DNA from: a virus
Reading direction: 5' to 3' (one strand)
Length of the DNA stretch: 46,116 bases
Virus record (IMG/VR): IMGVR_UViG_3300012964_000014
Location: 1 to 46,116 of that record
A program made the position numbers and the translations under genes. The notes below the pieces were generated by a model that saw only the letters and a program-made list of their open reading frames with translations, was not told the DNA's origin and did not search any database. Shown here one piece after another: positions 1 through 6,434 of the stretch (the first letter of the stretch is position 1; the number at the start of each line of letters is the position of its first letter).

Positions 1-162
1 AAGGATAGAAACTTCCTAATAGCCTTTCTAGTAACAGTTGTAATCTTTGGATTATGTTTATTATATTCTTTATATCAGTCTTATAACTACTCTGGATATC
101 CTACAGCAGATATAAAAAATATTAATACTAACACTAATGATAACGGAAATGGAGTTGATTGA
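1..162 (+). CDS. small membrane protein, 5' end outside window
   Basis: Frame 1 is open from the first base to TGA at 160-162 (53 residues visible). A strongly hydrophobic segment at about residues 5-25 (FLIAFLVTVVIFGLCLLYSL) is followed by a polar, Asn-rich tail ending in NGNGVD. It precedes the XhlA-like and holin genes, so it is probably part of the lysis cassette or a virion-associated membrane protein. The window also ends inside a short ORF starting at 46050 whose N-terminus (MDNDVLKIIQGYTESIKE) looks like the missing front of this protein. The two do not join in frame as given. Function unknown. Confidence 0.6.
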   Translation, partial: KDRNFLIAFLVTVVIFGLCLLYSLYQSYNYSGYPTADIKNINTNTNDNGNGVD

Positions 163-164
163 TA

Positions 165-209
165 ATGGCAAAAAAGAGACCAAGACCGCCACGTAAACCA
201 AGGAAATAA
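165..209 (+). CDS. possible 14-residue basic peptide
   Basis: ATG at 165 follows the previous stop by two bases and has a GGAG at 151-154 at good spacing. The peptide MAKKRPRPPRKPRK is almost entirely Lys, Arg and Pro. Such a short frame may be chance, but its ribosome binding site and its place in a tightly packed lysis operon make translation plausible. No function can be assigned. Confidence 0.25.
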   Translation: MAKKRPRPPRKPRK

Positions 210-226
210 TATAAGGAGATACGCAT

Positions 227-466
227 ATGAGTGATTTACAGAGTTTAGAAAAGCGAGTAGATAAACTTGAAACAAAATTCGAGAACATGTCAATACAGGC
301 AACCAAAACAGATGCACAATATAATTACTTAGTACAATCCATGGCAGAACTAAAAGGACAAGTTAATAACCTTGTATCTCTCCCAAACAAACGTTGGGAA
401 ACAGTAATAGCGATAGTCACAACCGCAATAATAACACTCGCAATAGAAAAATTCATAGGAAAGTGA
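227..466 (+). CDS. XhlA-like haemolysin/holin-associated protein
   Basis: 79 residues. The N-terminal half is a predicted coiled coil (heptad pattern in LQSLEKRVDKLETKFENM), and the C-terminus has one transmembrane helix (VIAIVTTAIITLAIEKF, about residues 60-77). This architecture and size match XhlA-family proteins, which sit beside holin and amidase in Firmicute phages and take part in lysis at the membrane. An AAGGAG at 212-217 sets the start. The gene lies directly before the holin and amidase. Confidence 0.75.
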   Translation: MSDLQSLEKRVDKLETKFENMSIQATKTDAQYNYLVQSMAELKGQVNNLVSLPNKRWETVIAIVTTAIITLAIEKFIGK

Positions 467-476
467 GGTTGATTAT

Positions 477-649
477 ATGAAAAATGGTATGCGAGTAAAA
501 CATTATGGACAAACCTTATTGCAATAGCAGGCATTGTTGCTCAATCATATACTGGCAGAGATATAATACCGGCAGAATTACAAGTAAGCATATTAGGCGG
601 TATAAATTTAATATTAAGACTAGCAACGAAAGAACAAATTGAATGGTAA
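477..649 (+). CDS. phage holin, interrupted by an apparent frameshift at an A5 run
   Basis: ATG at 477 has a GAGG eight bases upstream, but its own frame stops after about 16 codons. The frame one base back reads KWYASKTLWTNLIAIAG and continues to TAA at 647-649. It gives a 57-residue protein with a hydrophobic N-terminal segment, a second amphipathic segment and a charged C-terminus, typical of small Gram-positive phage holins (holins permeabilise the membrane to release the endolysin). The switch is at the five A residues 480-484; one extra A, or a -1 slip, would restore the gene. It may be a sequencing error, a mutation or programmed slippage. Confidence 0.65.
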
Positions 650-663
650 AGGGTGGTAGAGTT

Positions 664-1398
664 ATGATTAATATTGTTTTAAGTTGTTCACAACAGTCGT
701 GGAATAAATGTGCTATGGGAGACACTGAAGAGGATCACACATATTCAATAGCAAAAAAAACAGGCGAGTTGTTACAGGATTACAAATGTAATGTGTTAGT
801 TATATCTAAGGATATAACCGGTACTGAAACAGAAACACTGAATCAAGTTGTAACGGCTTCCAACGCTTTTGCTAGTTCACATGAGGGACAAGCCTTCCAT
901 CTGGACATACATACTGATGGTGGATATCAAGGCGCAGGAGTTAGTGGGTTTTATTACCCAAATTCTGAAAACGGGAAAGATTTTATAAGTTTAATTCACA
1001 AAGAAGTATCAGCAATGACACCTTGGGCAGATGGGGCAGTATCGCCAAGAGTATTATTCGTCTTAGCAAAAACTCAAGCTACAGCTGGGCTGATTGAGTT
1101 GAGTTTTCACGATGTTTATGCTCAAGCTAAACACATCCATGAAAATGCAGACTTATACGCTCAAGCAATTGTTAGAGGCCTGGTAAGAGCTTGCGGATTA
1201 GAAAAAAAGAAAGCAGAAGTAAAAAAGACGTCATATAAAGACGATGATAAAATAAGCATATGGGCTAAAGATGCTATAACAAATGTAACCTCCCAAGGAA
1301 TAATGAGGGGTGATGAAAATGGCAACTTTAGACCAAAAGATTATCCTACGAGGGAAGAGCTAGCTGTAGTTGCAAATAATCTATTGAACCAAAAATAA
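664..1398 (+). CDS. N-acetylmuramoyl-L-alanine amidase (endolysin) with C-terminal SLH repeat
   Basis: 244 residues from ATG 664, chosen over 643 because AAGGGTGG at 649-656 is at correct spacing. Residues 1-178 resemble the Amidase_3 fold: candidate metal ligands are Glu22/Glu23, His83 in HTDGG and the downstream Glu145 in LIELSFHD. Amidase_3 enzymes cut the amide bond between N-acetylmuramic acid and L-alanine. After a Lys-rich linker, residues 195-241 form one S-layer-homology-type repeat (WAKDAITNVTSQGIMRG, then PTREELAVV), which would bind wall polymers. It follows the holin, as expected for a lysis cassette, and ends before a bidirectional terminator. Confidence 0.9.
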   Translation: MINIVLSCSQQSWNKCAMGDTEEDHTYSIAKKTGELLQDYKCNVLVISKDITGTETETLNQVVTASNAFASSHEGQAFHLDIHTDGGYQGAGVSGFYYPNSENGKDFISLIHKEVSAMTPWADGAVSPRVLFVLAKTQATAGLIELSFHDVYAQAKHIHENADLYAQAIVRGLVRACGLEKKKAEVKKTSYKDDDKISIWAKDAITNVTSQGIMRGDENGNFRPKDYPTREELAVVANNLLNQK

Positions 1399-1441
1399 TA
1401 GTGTTATATACTATATATGTATTGGTTTCCTTTGATATATT

Positions 1442-1476
1442 AAAAAAGCCCCTTAGATTAGTCTAGGGGGCTTTTT
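1442..1476. terminator. bidirectional intrinsic terminator
   Basis: AAAAAAGCCCC pairs with GGGGGCTTTTT around a short loop, with an A run on the left and a T run on the right, so it can work in both directions. It ends the rightward lysis operon and the leftward HNH gene. Its right half is part of the 23-bp sequence repeated at 2335-2357. Confidence 0.85.
1453..1475. repeat. 23-bp direct repeat, copy 1 (boundary of HNH insertion)
   Basis: A perfect match to 2335-2357. It covers the 3' end of the HNH gene (codons for KSPLD and stop) and the right arm of the terminator. The other copy covers the 3' end of the acyl-carrier-protein-like gene, which also ends KSPLD. Confidence 0.9.
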
Positions 1477-2306
1477 AGTTTTGTTTTCTTAGGCTTCTTA
1501 ATTTTATTTTGATATGCAAATTTCCCGAATAGCTCTATTGCTTTTTTGTTGTAGGCTTCTGCTGCTTCTTCTGGAGTATTAAACGAGCCTAGATAAAAAT
1601 TTTTTTTATTTTTACTTATTTTTGTTATAAATTTATTACCTTCCTTTAAAACTCCTTTATAATTCGTTTTAGACTTCCCTCCAATAAATTTTTGAGAAAT
1701 ATAATTCTTATCATTAAATAATAAATTTTCTAATCTAAAATCTGATCTGTTATCAGTTTTGAATGTTATGTTAGGAATGTCTTCAAATTTCATATTTAAT
1801 TTTATAGCTATTATAAACTTTTGTAATGTGATAGTTTTTCTATTAATCGAAGTGTGAATTTTATATTTTCCAACTTTTATCCAATTATATTTTTGTATTT
1901 CGGGCAATAATTCGATATCAAAAATAAAATCTGGTTTCTTTAAATACGCTAATTCATTTAACTTTTTTTGTTCTATGTCTTCAAAACAAATTTCAAATTC
2001 TTCATCTTCGAAAATTGATAGGTCAAATGATTCTTCTATTTTTTTAATATTTTTTATATTTTTTAATAAGTAACCTTCGCAATAATTATTAATAAAATTT
2101 TCTTTAAAAATAATGGTGGTTTTTAGTCCGCATTTAAACCCACAACTCAATACTCTATGATTTCTTAACCTAACACTATCTTTAGTAGTAATATTTCCAC
2201 AATCGCATTTACATAGCCAATATGCATGTTTATTTTCAGTGTGAGAATATCCAACAACAACCAATTTCCCAAATCTCTGCCCAGTCAAATCAATTCGTTT
2301 ACTCAT
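1458..2306 (-). CDS. HNH-type/AP2-domain mobile endonuclease-like protein
   Basis: 282 residues from the ATG at 2306, preceded by AAAGGAG eleven bases upstream. The N-terminus (DLTGQRFGKLVVVGY, then CKCDCG with two more Cys near residue 55) is typical of phage HNH/AP2 proteins. A central HNH-like region ends TDNRSDFRLENL but shows Gln or other residues where the usual histidines would be, so catalysis is uncertain. Residues about 222-275 form an AP2 DNA-binding domain (YKGVL, then FYLGSFNTPEEAAEAYNK). The last five residues are identical to those of the neighbouring ACP-like protein because the 23-bp repeat lies over both gene ends. This suggests a free-standing homing-type element inserted at the end of the ACP gene. 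Confidence 0.8.
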   Translation of the reverse strand: MSKRIDLTGQRFGKLVVVGYSHTENKHAYWLCKCDCGNITTKDSVRLRNHRVLSCGFKCGLKTTIIFKENFINNYCEGYLLKNIKNIKKIEESFDLSIFEDEEFEICFEDIEQKKLNELAYLKKPDFIFDIELLPEIQKYNWIKVGKYKIHTSINRKTITLQKFIIAIKLNMKFEDIPNITFKTDNRSDFRLENLLFNDKNYISQKFIGGKSKTNYKGVLKEGNKFITKISKNKKNFYLGSFNTPEEAAEAYNKKAIELFGKFAYQNKIKKPKKTKLKSPLD

Positions 2307-2334
2307 GTGATAAATTACTCCTTTCTTCACATTA

Positions 2335-2357
2335 TTAGATTAGTCTAGGGGGCTTTT
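2335..2357. repeat. 23-bp direct repeat, copy 2 (boundary of HNH insertion)
   Basis: A perfect copy of 1453-1475, 882 bp away. It contains the stop and last codons of the ACP-like gene. Copy 2 lacks the left arm of the terminator hairpin, consistent with the 882-bp block having been inserted into an original gene-end/terminator sequence. Confidence 0.9.
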
Positions 2358-2609
2358 GTTTGCTTTAGAATCTATAAAATTCACTATATCCTGTATTGTA
2401 GATTCCATTTTGAAGTACTTATCACATTCATCTTCTGAAATGTCAATGCCAAACTTTATTTCTAGTAATGATATTATCTCCACTACATCTAAACTATCAC
2501 AATTCAGACATCTTAAGCTATTTAAATAATCGATTGCGTTTGCTTCCTCTTCATCGAATCCCAAGTGTTTTGATATAACTTCTGTGACGCCATTGTATAT
2601 ATCTATCAT
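2340..2609 (-). CDS. acyl-carrier-protein-like protein
   Basis: 89 residues from ATG 2609, chosen because AGGAG lies ten bases upstream; longer starts lack a site. The length, acidic composition and the sequence CDSLDVVEIISLLEIKFG match the acyl carrier protein fold, where the Ser of DSLD carries 4'-phosphopantetheine. The C-terminal part (FKMESTIQDIVNFIDSKA) corresponds to the last helices of ACP. In cells ACP carries acyl chains for fatty acid or polyketide synthesis; why a phage carries one is unknown. It is in a leftward operon of small proteins with no other lipid gene. Confidence 0.7.
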   Translation of the reverse strand: MIDIYNGVTEVISKHLGFDEEEANAIDYLNSLRCLNCDSLDVVEIISLLEIKFGIDISEDECDKYFKMESTIQDIVNFIDSKANKSPLD

Positions 2610-2628
2610 ATTTCCACAGCTCCTTTCA

Positions 2629-2961
2629 CTACTTTCCTTTAAGTGAATGACCAATTGCTTCATCAAAACTACAGCCACCATTATAATACTTTATTTCAAA
2701 TTCGTAACCTTCTTTTGTAGAATTACTAAGAAATATATCTTCATCAGCATCTATAGACTTCATTTCCTCCACTGAATACAAAATACCCTCATGAATTACA
2801 TATGATTCATAATGTTCGCCTAGTAACATTTTAGAATAAGAATCATACCAAGATTCCAATTTCACATTACCTAAAATTCTCTTACACTGGATTTCTAATG
2901 TTTCATTCTCTTCTCTTTCTACTTTTTTCAGTTTGCCTTTATAATGAACTGTTTCACCCAT
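2629..2961 (-). CDS. hypothetical protein
   Basis: 110 residues. The start at 2961 has a G-rich site (GGTGGGGATG) just upstream and overlaps the preceding gene by 34 bases, as in a tight operon. The protein is charged and soluble, without signal peptide or membrane segment. A stretch near residues 40-75 (WYDSYSKMLLGEHYESYVIH) is aromatic-rich. I do not recognise a family. Confidence 0.6.
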   Translation of the reverse strand: MGETVHYKGKLKKVEREENETLEIQCKRILGNVKLESWYDSYSKMLLGEHYESYVIHEGILYSVEEMKSIDADEDIFLSNSTKEGYEFEIKYYNGGCSFDEAIGHSLKGK

Positions 2962-3140
2962 TGCACATCCCCACCCATTCCTTTTTCTATTGCAAAATCC
3001 AAGTCTTCTAAATCCTGTTTTGCCTTAAAATCCTTACACTCTACAGTTTCTCCACAAACCATGTGTGGCACTAAGTTACACATATATAGATTAACCTCAT
3101 TTGTTGCTTTACAATGTTCGCATTGTATACAATAATTCAT
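2928..3140 (-). CDS. small cysteine-rich (zinc-binding-like) protein
   Basis: 70 residues from ATG 3140, chosen for GGAGG seven bases upstream. Cysteine pairs (CIQCEHC near the N-terminus, then MC, VC and EC before KDFKA) fit a small zinc-binding module common among uncharacterised phage proteins. It belongs to the leftward operon from 3820 to 2340 and overlaps its downstream neighbour. Function unknown. Confidence 0.65.
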   Translation of the reverse strand: MNYCIQCEHCKATNEVNLYMCNLVPHMVCGETVECKDFKAKQDLEDLDFAIEKGMGGDVQWVKQFIIKAN

Positions 3141-3172
3141 TCTTTGCCCTCCATTCACTGCAAACCACACGT

Positions 3173-3334
3173 TCAATTCATTTCACTTGTCAATTCCCCA
3201 CTGCATATAGGACATTTGTTTGACTCTACAATACAACCCTCACATATTGTAGCTTCACAACTGTCACATACTATGTACTCTCTTGTAGTCATATTATGTT
3301 CGTCGTGAATTGATATATTGCATTTTGCACACAT
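3173..3334 (-). CDS. small zinc-finger-like protein
   Basis: 53 residues from ATG 3334 with GGAGG seven bases upstream. Four Cys pairs in order (CAKC, CDSC, CEGC, CPIC) with an intervening His resemble a treble-clef or RING-like double zinc site. Such small proteins may bridge proteins or nucleic acids, but no specific role can be read from the sequence. Middle gene of the leftward operon. Confidence 0.65.
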   Translation of the reverse strand: MCAKCNISIHDEHNMTTREYIVCDSCEATICEGCIVESNKCPICSGELTSEMN

Positions 3335-3365
3335 TTTAATACCTCCATCCTCATAAAACACACGT

Positions 3366-3602
3366 TTAATTTGTTTTCAGCTCTTCAATTATTTTTTCCA
3401 CTTTTATATCTCCTAAAACTTTACCATCTATTAATCTGGACTTGCCATTTATAATTAACTTCCCCTTAGAATGGATATGTTCTTTTATGGCGGTCATCAT
3501 ATCTTCTGTTATTTTCTCACAGAATGCTTTTCTTAGTTCACCAGGTATCTCAACACCTTCTGGAATTTCTGTATCAATAAATAGCGTTGTAGTGACTATC
3601 AT
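3366..3602 (-). CDS. hypothetical protein
   Basis: 78 residues. The start codon overlaps the stop of the upstream regulator (ATGA at 3599-3602) and has AAGGAG at good spacing, so the two are translationally coupled. A beta-rich N-terminus (MIVTTTLFIDTEIP) is followed by a helical, charged region. No known family recognised. Confidence 0.65.
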   Translation of the reverse strand: MIVTTTLFIDTEIPEGVEIPGELRKAFCEKITEDMMTAIKEHIHSKGKLIINGKSRLIDGKVLGDIKVEKIIEELKTN

Positions 3603-3820
3603 GAGGTTTCTCCTTTCAGCTTTTCTTTAGCCTCAATAATCTTTTCTACTGAATCCGTACTTAACTCTAACATTGCCGTTAAAATTTTACTTTTGATTTC
3701 AGTTGATAATGGCTTTCTTATCAACCTAGAAAAGTGTGCATCTGAATAGCCTAGCTTATCAGCTATTTTCCATTTTAATATACCGCTATCTTTCATAAGT
3801 TGCAGAATATCTTCATTCAT
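3599..3820 (-). CDS. Cro/CI-like helix-turn-helix regulator
   Basis: 73 residues. Residues about 5-45 (MKDSGILKWKIADKLGYSD, then FSRLIRKPL) read as a compact helix-turn-helix of the lambda-repressor type. GAGGTG lies just before the start. It is the first gene of the leftward operon, and an 18-bp near-palindrome between its promoter and ribosome binding site suggests autoregulation. It probably controls the small genes at 2340-3602. Target and signal unknown. Confidence 0.7.
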   Translation of the reverse strand: MNEDILQLMKDSGILKWKIADKLGYSDAHFSRLIRKPLSTEIKSKILTAMLELSTDSVEKIIEAKEKLKGETS

Positions 3821-3830
3821 TATATCACCT

Positions 3831-3848
3831 CAATAACAATTGTTGTTG
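3831..3848. promoter_or_regulatory. 18-bp near-palindrome, operator candidate
   Basis: CAATAACAATTGTTGTTG has one mismatch between its arms and lies between the -10 box and the ribosome binding site of the leftward HTH gene. The position fits autorepression by that protein or control by the main repressor. Confidence 0.5.
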
Positions 3849-3853
3849 ATATA

Positions 3854-3882
3854 ATTATACATCAACGTACATATTTGCACAA
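3854..3882 (-). promoter_or_regulatory. promoter of the leftward regulator operon
   Basis: On the minus strand, TTGTGC (3882-3877) and TATAAT (3859-3854) are separated by exactly 17 bases, upstream of the HTH gene at 3820. The -10 is consensus and the -35 matches 4 of 6. Confidence 0.5.
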
Positions 3883-3886
3883 TATA

Positions 3887-3938
3887 AACTTCTTAATTTA
3901 GGACAGATGCTAGTGCTAATGTACTAAATTAAGAAGTT
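3887..3938. repeat. 14-bp perfect inverted repeat at 3' end of recombinase; attP or terminator candidate
   Basis: AACTTCTTAATTTA (3887-3900) is inverted at 3925-3938 around a 24-base centre that is itself partly symmetrical. The right arm touches the stop codon of the serine recombinase. There is no clear T run on either side, so a simple terminator is not the best fit. A 52-bp imperfect palindrome beside a large serine recombinase has the size and symmetry of an attP site. Confidence 0.5.
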
Positions 3939-5301
3939 ATAGGTATGTAATTTTTATCAAATATTTATCATCAATCTTTTTAATTGATATTGACCGTATT
4001 ATGCTTTTTAAAAGTTTTTTTCTTTCAATAATATTATCGGGCTCAATTTCGTCAATTTTTTTTAACGTTTCTTGTATTTTATTTTTTTTATCATTATTAG
4101 GACAAGGTATAATAGTTTTTTCTAGATCCTTTAGTTCATTTTCTAATTTTATTCGTATTTTAGAATATTCGTCCAATGTGAAAATTCCAGCCATATAGGC
4201 ATCTTTAGCACGCTGTAATTCTTTATTTATTCTATCTTTTCTAGTATCATAAATGTCATTGATAGTTGTTTGCGATTGAGCAACTATATCCGTATCATAT
4301 TCAGTTTCTAGGGTTAATTGTTCTAATATTTTTTGTTCTATTTTTAAAGGTATATATTTTTTAAAACTGCATGTTGCAAGATTTACATTTTTGGCAGCAT
4401 TATTGCACACATAATGCTTATATTTGTGTTTGGTAGAATATTGAATCCTCATATTCCAACCACATTCACCACATTTTAATAATCCTAAAAATAGATATAT
4501 ATCTTGTCGACTGGTCTTGTAAGTATATCTAACACCTTTTACGCCTTTCTCCCTTTTCGCTGTTTCATATATATCCTTATCTACAATAGGGGGTATTTTA
4601 GACTCATATAGCTTACCATTATATTTTATCCATCCTGCATAAAACGGATTATCTATCATTCTATTAATAGTATTATGTTGCCATAAGCACCCGTTTTTTG
4701 ATTTAATATGATTAATATTCAAGTGTGCAGCTATTTTGTTATATCCATTCCCATTCAAATACATATCAAAGACTATCCTAACAACATTTGCTTCATCTTC
4801 TACTATAGATACAATTCCATTTTCCGTTTTATACCCGTAAGGTACACATCCATTATTTAAGCCTCGCAATGCTCTTTCACGCTTGCCTTTTTTTACTTCA
4901 TTGGATAGATTCTTGACATAGTATTCTGATAACAATTCCAATAATCCTTCTTGAAAAAATCCAATAGGGGAATCTTCTATAGGCTCGGTTATGCTTACAA
5001 CATTAACATTAGCCTTTTTAAGCCGACTTTTTATGCGCTGTGATATTTCTACCTTACGAGCAAATCTATCGAATTTATGCACTAATATGACGTTAAATAA
5101 GCCTTTCTCTGCATCTTTTATCATTCTCTGAAATTCTGGACGGTCTTCCTTAGTTCCAGATATACCTTCATCAATATACGAATCAAATAGTTCTATATTA
5201 TTTTTAATGCAATATTCATTAATAGCATTTATCTGAGCCGATATCGAAAAATTATCAACTTGCTCCTCGCTCGATACTCTTCCGTACATAGCTGCTTTCA
5301 T
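3937..5301 (-). CDS. int: large serine recombinase (phage integrase)
   Basis: 454 residues from ATG 5301, which has GGGAG six bases upstream; an upstream ATG at 5334 lies inside an inverted repeat. The N-terminal resolvase domain shows YGRVSSEEQ with the likely nucleophile Ser10, then YIDEGISGT and HKFDRFAR. A recombinase domain follows (NNGCVPYGYK onward). Next comes a zinc ribbon with CGECGW and paired Cys around CNNAAKNVNLATC, and then a Lys/Glu-rich coiled coil. These are the parts of a phage large serine integrase, which joins attP to attB through a Ser-DNA intermediate. Perfect inverted repeats flank both gene ends. It should drive integration; no separate directionality factor is recognised. 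Confidence 0.93.
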   Translation of the reverse strand: MKAAMYGRVSSEEQVDNFSISAQINAINEYCIKNNIELFDSYIDEGISGTKEDRPEFQRMIKDAEKGLFNVILVHKFDRFARKVEISQRIKSRLKKANVNVVSITEPIEDSPIGFFQEGLLELLSEYYVKNLSNEVKKGKRERALRGLNNGCVPYGYKTENGIVSIVEDEANVVRIVFDMYLNGNGYNKIAAHLNINHIKSKNGCLWQHNTINRMIDNPFYAGWIKYNGKLYESKIPPIVDKDIYETAKREKGVKGVRYTYKTSRQDIYLFLGLLKCGECGWNMRIQYSTKHKYKHYVCNNAAKNVNLATCSFKKYIPLKIEQKILEQLTLETEYDTDIVAQSQTTINDIYDTRKDRINKELQRAKDAYMAGIFTLDEYSKIRIKLENELKDLEKTIIPCPNNDKKNKIQETLKKIDEIEPDNIIERKKLLKSIIRSISIKKIDDKYLIKITYL

Positions 5302-5319
5302 TTGCATCTCCCTATATGA

Positions 5320-5363
5320 AAGCATACTGTGCATAATTTGTGGATAAAATGCACAGTATGCTT
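5320..5363. repeat. 15-bp perfect inverted repeat upstream of recombinase; attP or operator candidate
   Basis: AAGCATACTGTGCAT (5320-5334) is perfectly inverted at 5349-5363 around a 14-base centre. It lies between the recombinase start and the small membrane ORF. No T run follows on either strand, so it is unlikely to be a terminator. It could bind a regulator of recombinase expression or be a recombination site. Confidence 0.55.
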
Positions 5364-5367
5364 GTAA

Positions 5368-5478
5368 TTATCCTTTAATCCACCTATATACCCACTCCAC
5401 CACTGCCATTATAGCCAGTCCTATTAGGATGTATAAGGAGAGGGTGGAGTAGGTTTTAACGTACTTTTTAGTAAGCAT
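5368..5478 (-). CDS. small membrane protein, 36 residues
   Basis: ATG 5478 to stop 5368. An AGGA site lies within the end of the upstream gene, five bases from its stop, which suggests translational coupling. The peptide has a Lys-rich N-terminus, one transmembrane helix (LYILIGLAIMAVVEWV) and a short basic tail. It follows the secreted stalk-domain protein and may act with it at the envelope, perhaps in lysogens. No family recognised. Confidence 0.5.
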   Translation of the reverse strand: MLTKKYVKTYSTLSLYILIGLAIMAVVEWVYRWIKG

Positions 5479-5482
5479 GTTT

Positions 5483-6265
5483 TTATTCCTCAGCTATTTT
5501 CATAAATTCATAATATTTATTTGACAAAGGAATTATTTGTGAATTTCTCTCCATTAAAAAAGAATTTATTTTTTCATTATCATTTATACTTTCTTGCCAA
5601 TAATTCACTACATTTGTTTCTATGTATTTTTTCATATTATCAAAACTTGAATTTTGAGCTAAATAAATATCATTAGTTAAATTGATAGATTTTTCTGCAA
5701 TAGTTAGATCTAAATTATATTTTATTGAAATTGGTTTTATTCTTTCTATATATTTTCTTAAAATATCTATAGAATTTTTACTTTCATTTAACCCTCCATT
5801 ATACATATTAACAGCTTGCGAATAATAATTAGAGTTATTATTAGTATCTAGTTTTTTATAATCTATTAACTTTGAATAATCAGAATTACTTCTTGTTACA
5901 CTATCAGAACATTCTTTTACGTTTTTATACATATCCATGATGGAATGCATGTCTTTAATTTTTTGCAAATCCTTTATATCAGACTTAACATTAATAACCC
6001 GATTATCTCCGTCCCAAGTAACATTCGCCCCAGTAACCTCTGCTAATTTTCTAACCGGCAAATAAGATCTTCCCTCATAATTTAATATAGGCAAGTCCAT
6101 ATCAATCTCTTTACCATCTGCCCAAATAGAGCATATCATCTTACTGCATTGCAATAATCCAGTATTAGATGCAACCCCTATTTCATCCGCATAGCTTATT
6201 ATTCCACCTGTCAACATCACCCCCGACATTAAACCTAAAACGTAAAACTTAATCTTACTTAACAT
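5483..6265 (-). CDS. secreted protein with copper-amine-oxidase-type stalk domain
   Basis: 260 residues; AGGAGG precedes the start. Residues 1-27 form a signal peptide (Lys, hydrophobic VLGLMSGVMLTGGIIS, then YADE). Residues about 45-95 match the copper amine oxidase N-terminal-like stalk domain found in many secreted proteins of Clostridia and Paenibacilli (YEGRSYLPVRKLAEVTGA, then VTWDG and INV). The rest is helical and polar, without catalytic motifs I recognise. Placed between recombinase and repressor, it fits a lysogenic-conversion or superinfection-exclusion gene displayed outside the host membrane. Two Spo0A-box-like sequences lie upstream. Confidence 0.75.
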   Translation of the reverse strand: MLSKIKFYVLGLMSGVMLTGGIISYADEIGVASNTGLLQCSKMICSIWADGKEIDMDLPILNYEGRSYLPVRKLAEVTGANVTWDGDNRVINVKSDIKDLQKIKDMHSIMDMYKNVKECSDSVTRSNSDYSKLIDYKKLDTNNNSNYYSQAVNMYNGGLNESKNSIDILRKYIERIKPISIKYNLDLTIAEKSINLTNDIYLAQNSSFDNMKKYIETNVVNYWQESINDNEKINSFLMERNSQIIPLSNKYYEFMKIAEE

Positions 6266-6291
6266 TCCCTTTTTCCTCCTCTTATACTTTT

Positions 6292-6327
6292 TTCGACATA
6301 CATCTTATTATTCGACACAATTTGTCG
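6292..6327 (-). promoter_or_regulatory. two Spo0A-box-like heptamers and a CGACA/TGTCG palindrome
   Basis: TTCGACA occurs at 6292-6298 and 6311-6317; on the minus strand these read TGTCGAA, the consensus 0A box for the sporulation regulator Spo0A. The second copy also forms a palindrome with TGTCG at 6323-6327. They lie 25-50 bases upstream of the secreted protein gene on its coding strand. The heptamer also appears by chance in coding DNA elsewhere in the window. Confidence 0.4.
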
Positions 6328-6381
6328 TATTGCTATATTTTTCATCCTAGTATATAATCATTAAAACCAAGTATAGTATAA

Positions 6382-6399
6382 GAACAAACGTTCTATAAT
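6382..6399 (+). promoter_or_regulatory. LexA/DinR box overlapping the -10 region
   Basis: GAACAAACGTTC (6382-6393) is the Gram-positive SOS box core GAAC-N4-GTTC. TATAAT follows at 6394-6399. A repressor bound here would block the promoter of the small rightward gene at 6435, so expression should rise after DNA damage. No good -35 hexamer is visible. Confidence 0.65.
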
Positions 6400-6434
6400 T
6401 TGTTATTTTAATTTTACTAAGGAGCGTGCTACTT

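Noticed and set aside
5302-5334. Recombinase start at 5334
   Set aside because: That ATG lies in the arm of a perfect inverted repeat without a ribosome site; ATG 5301 has GGGAG six bases upstream.
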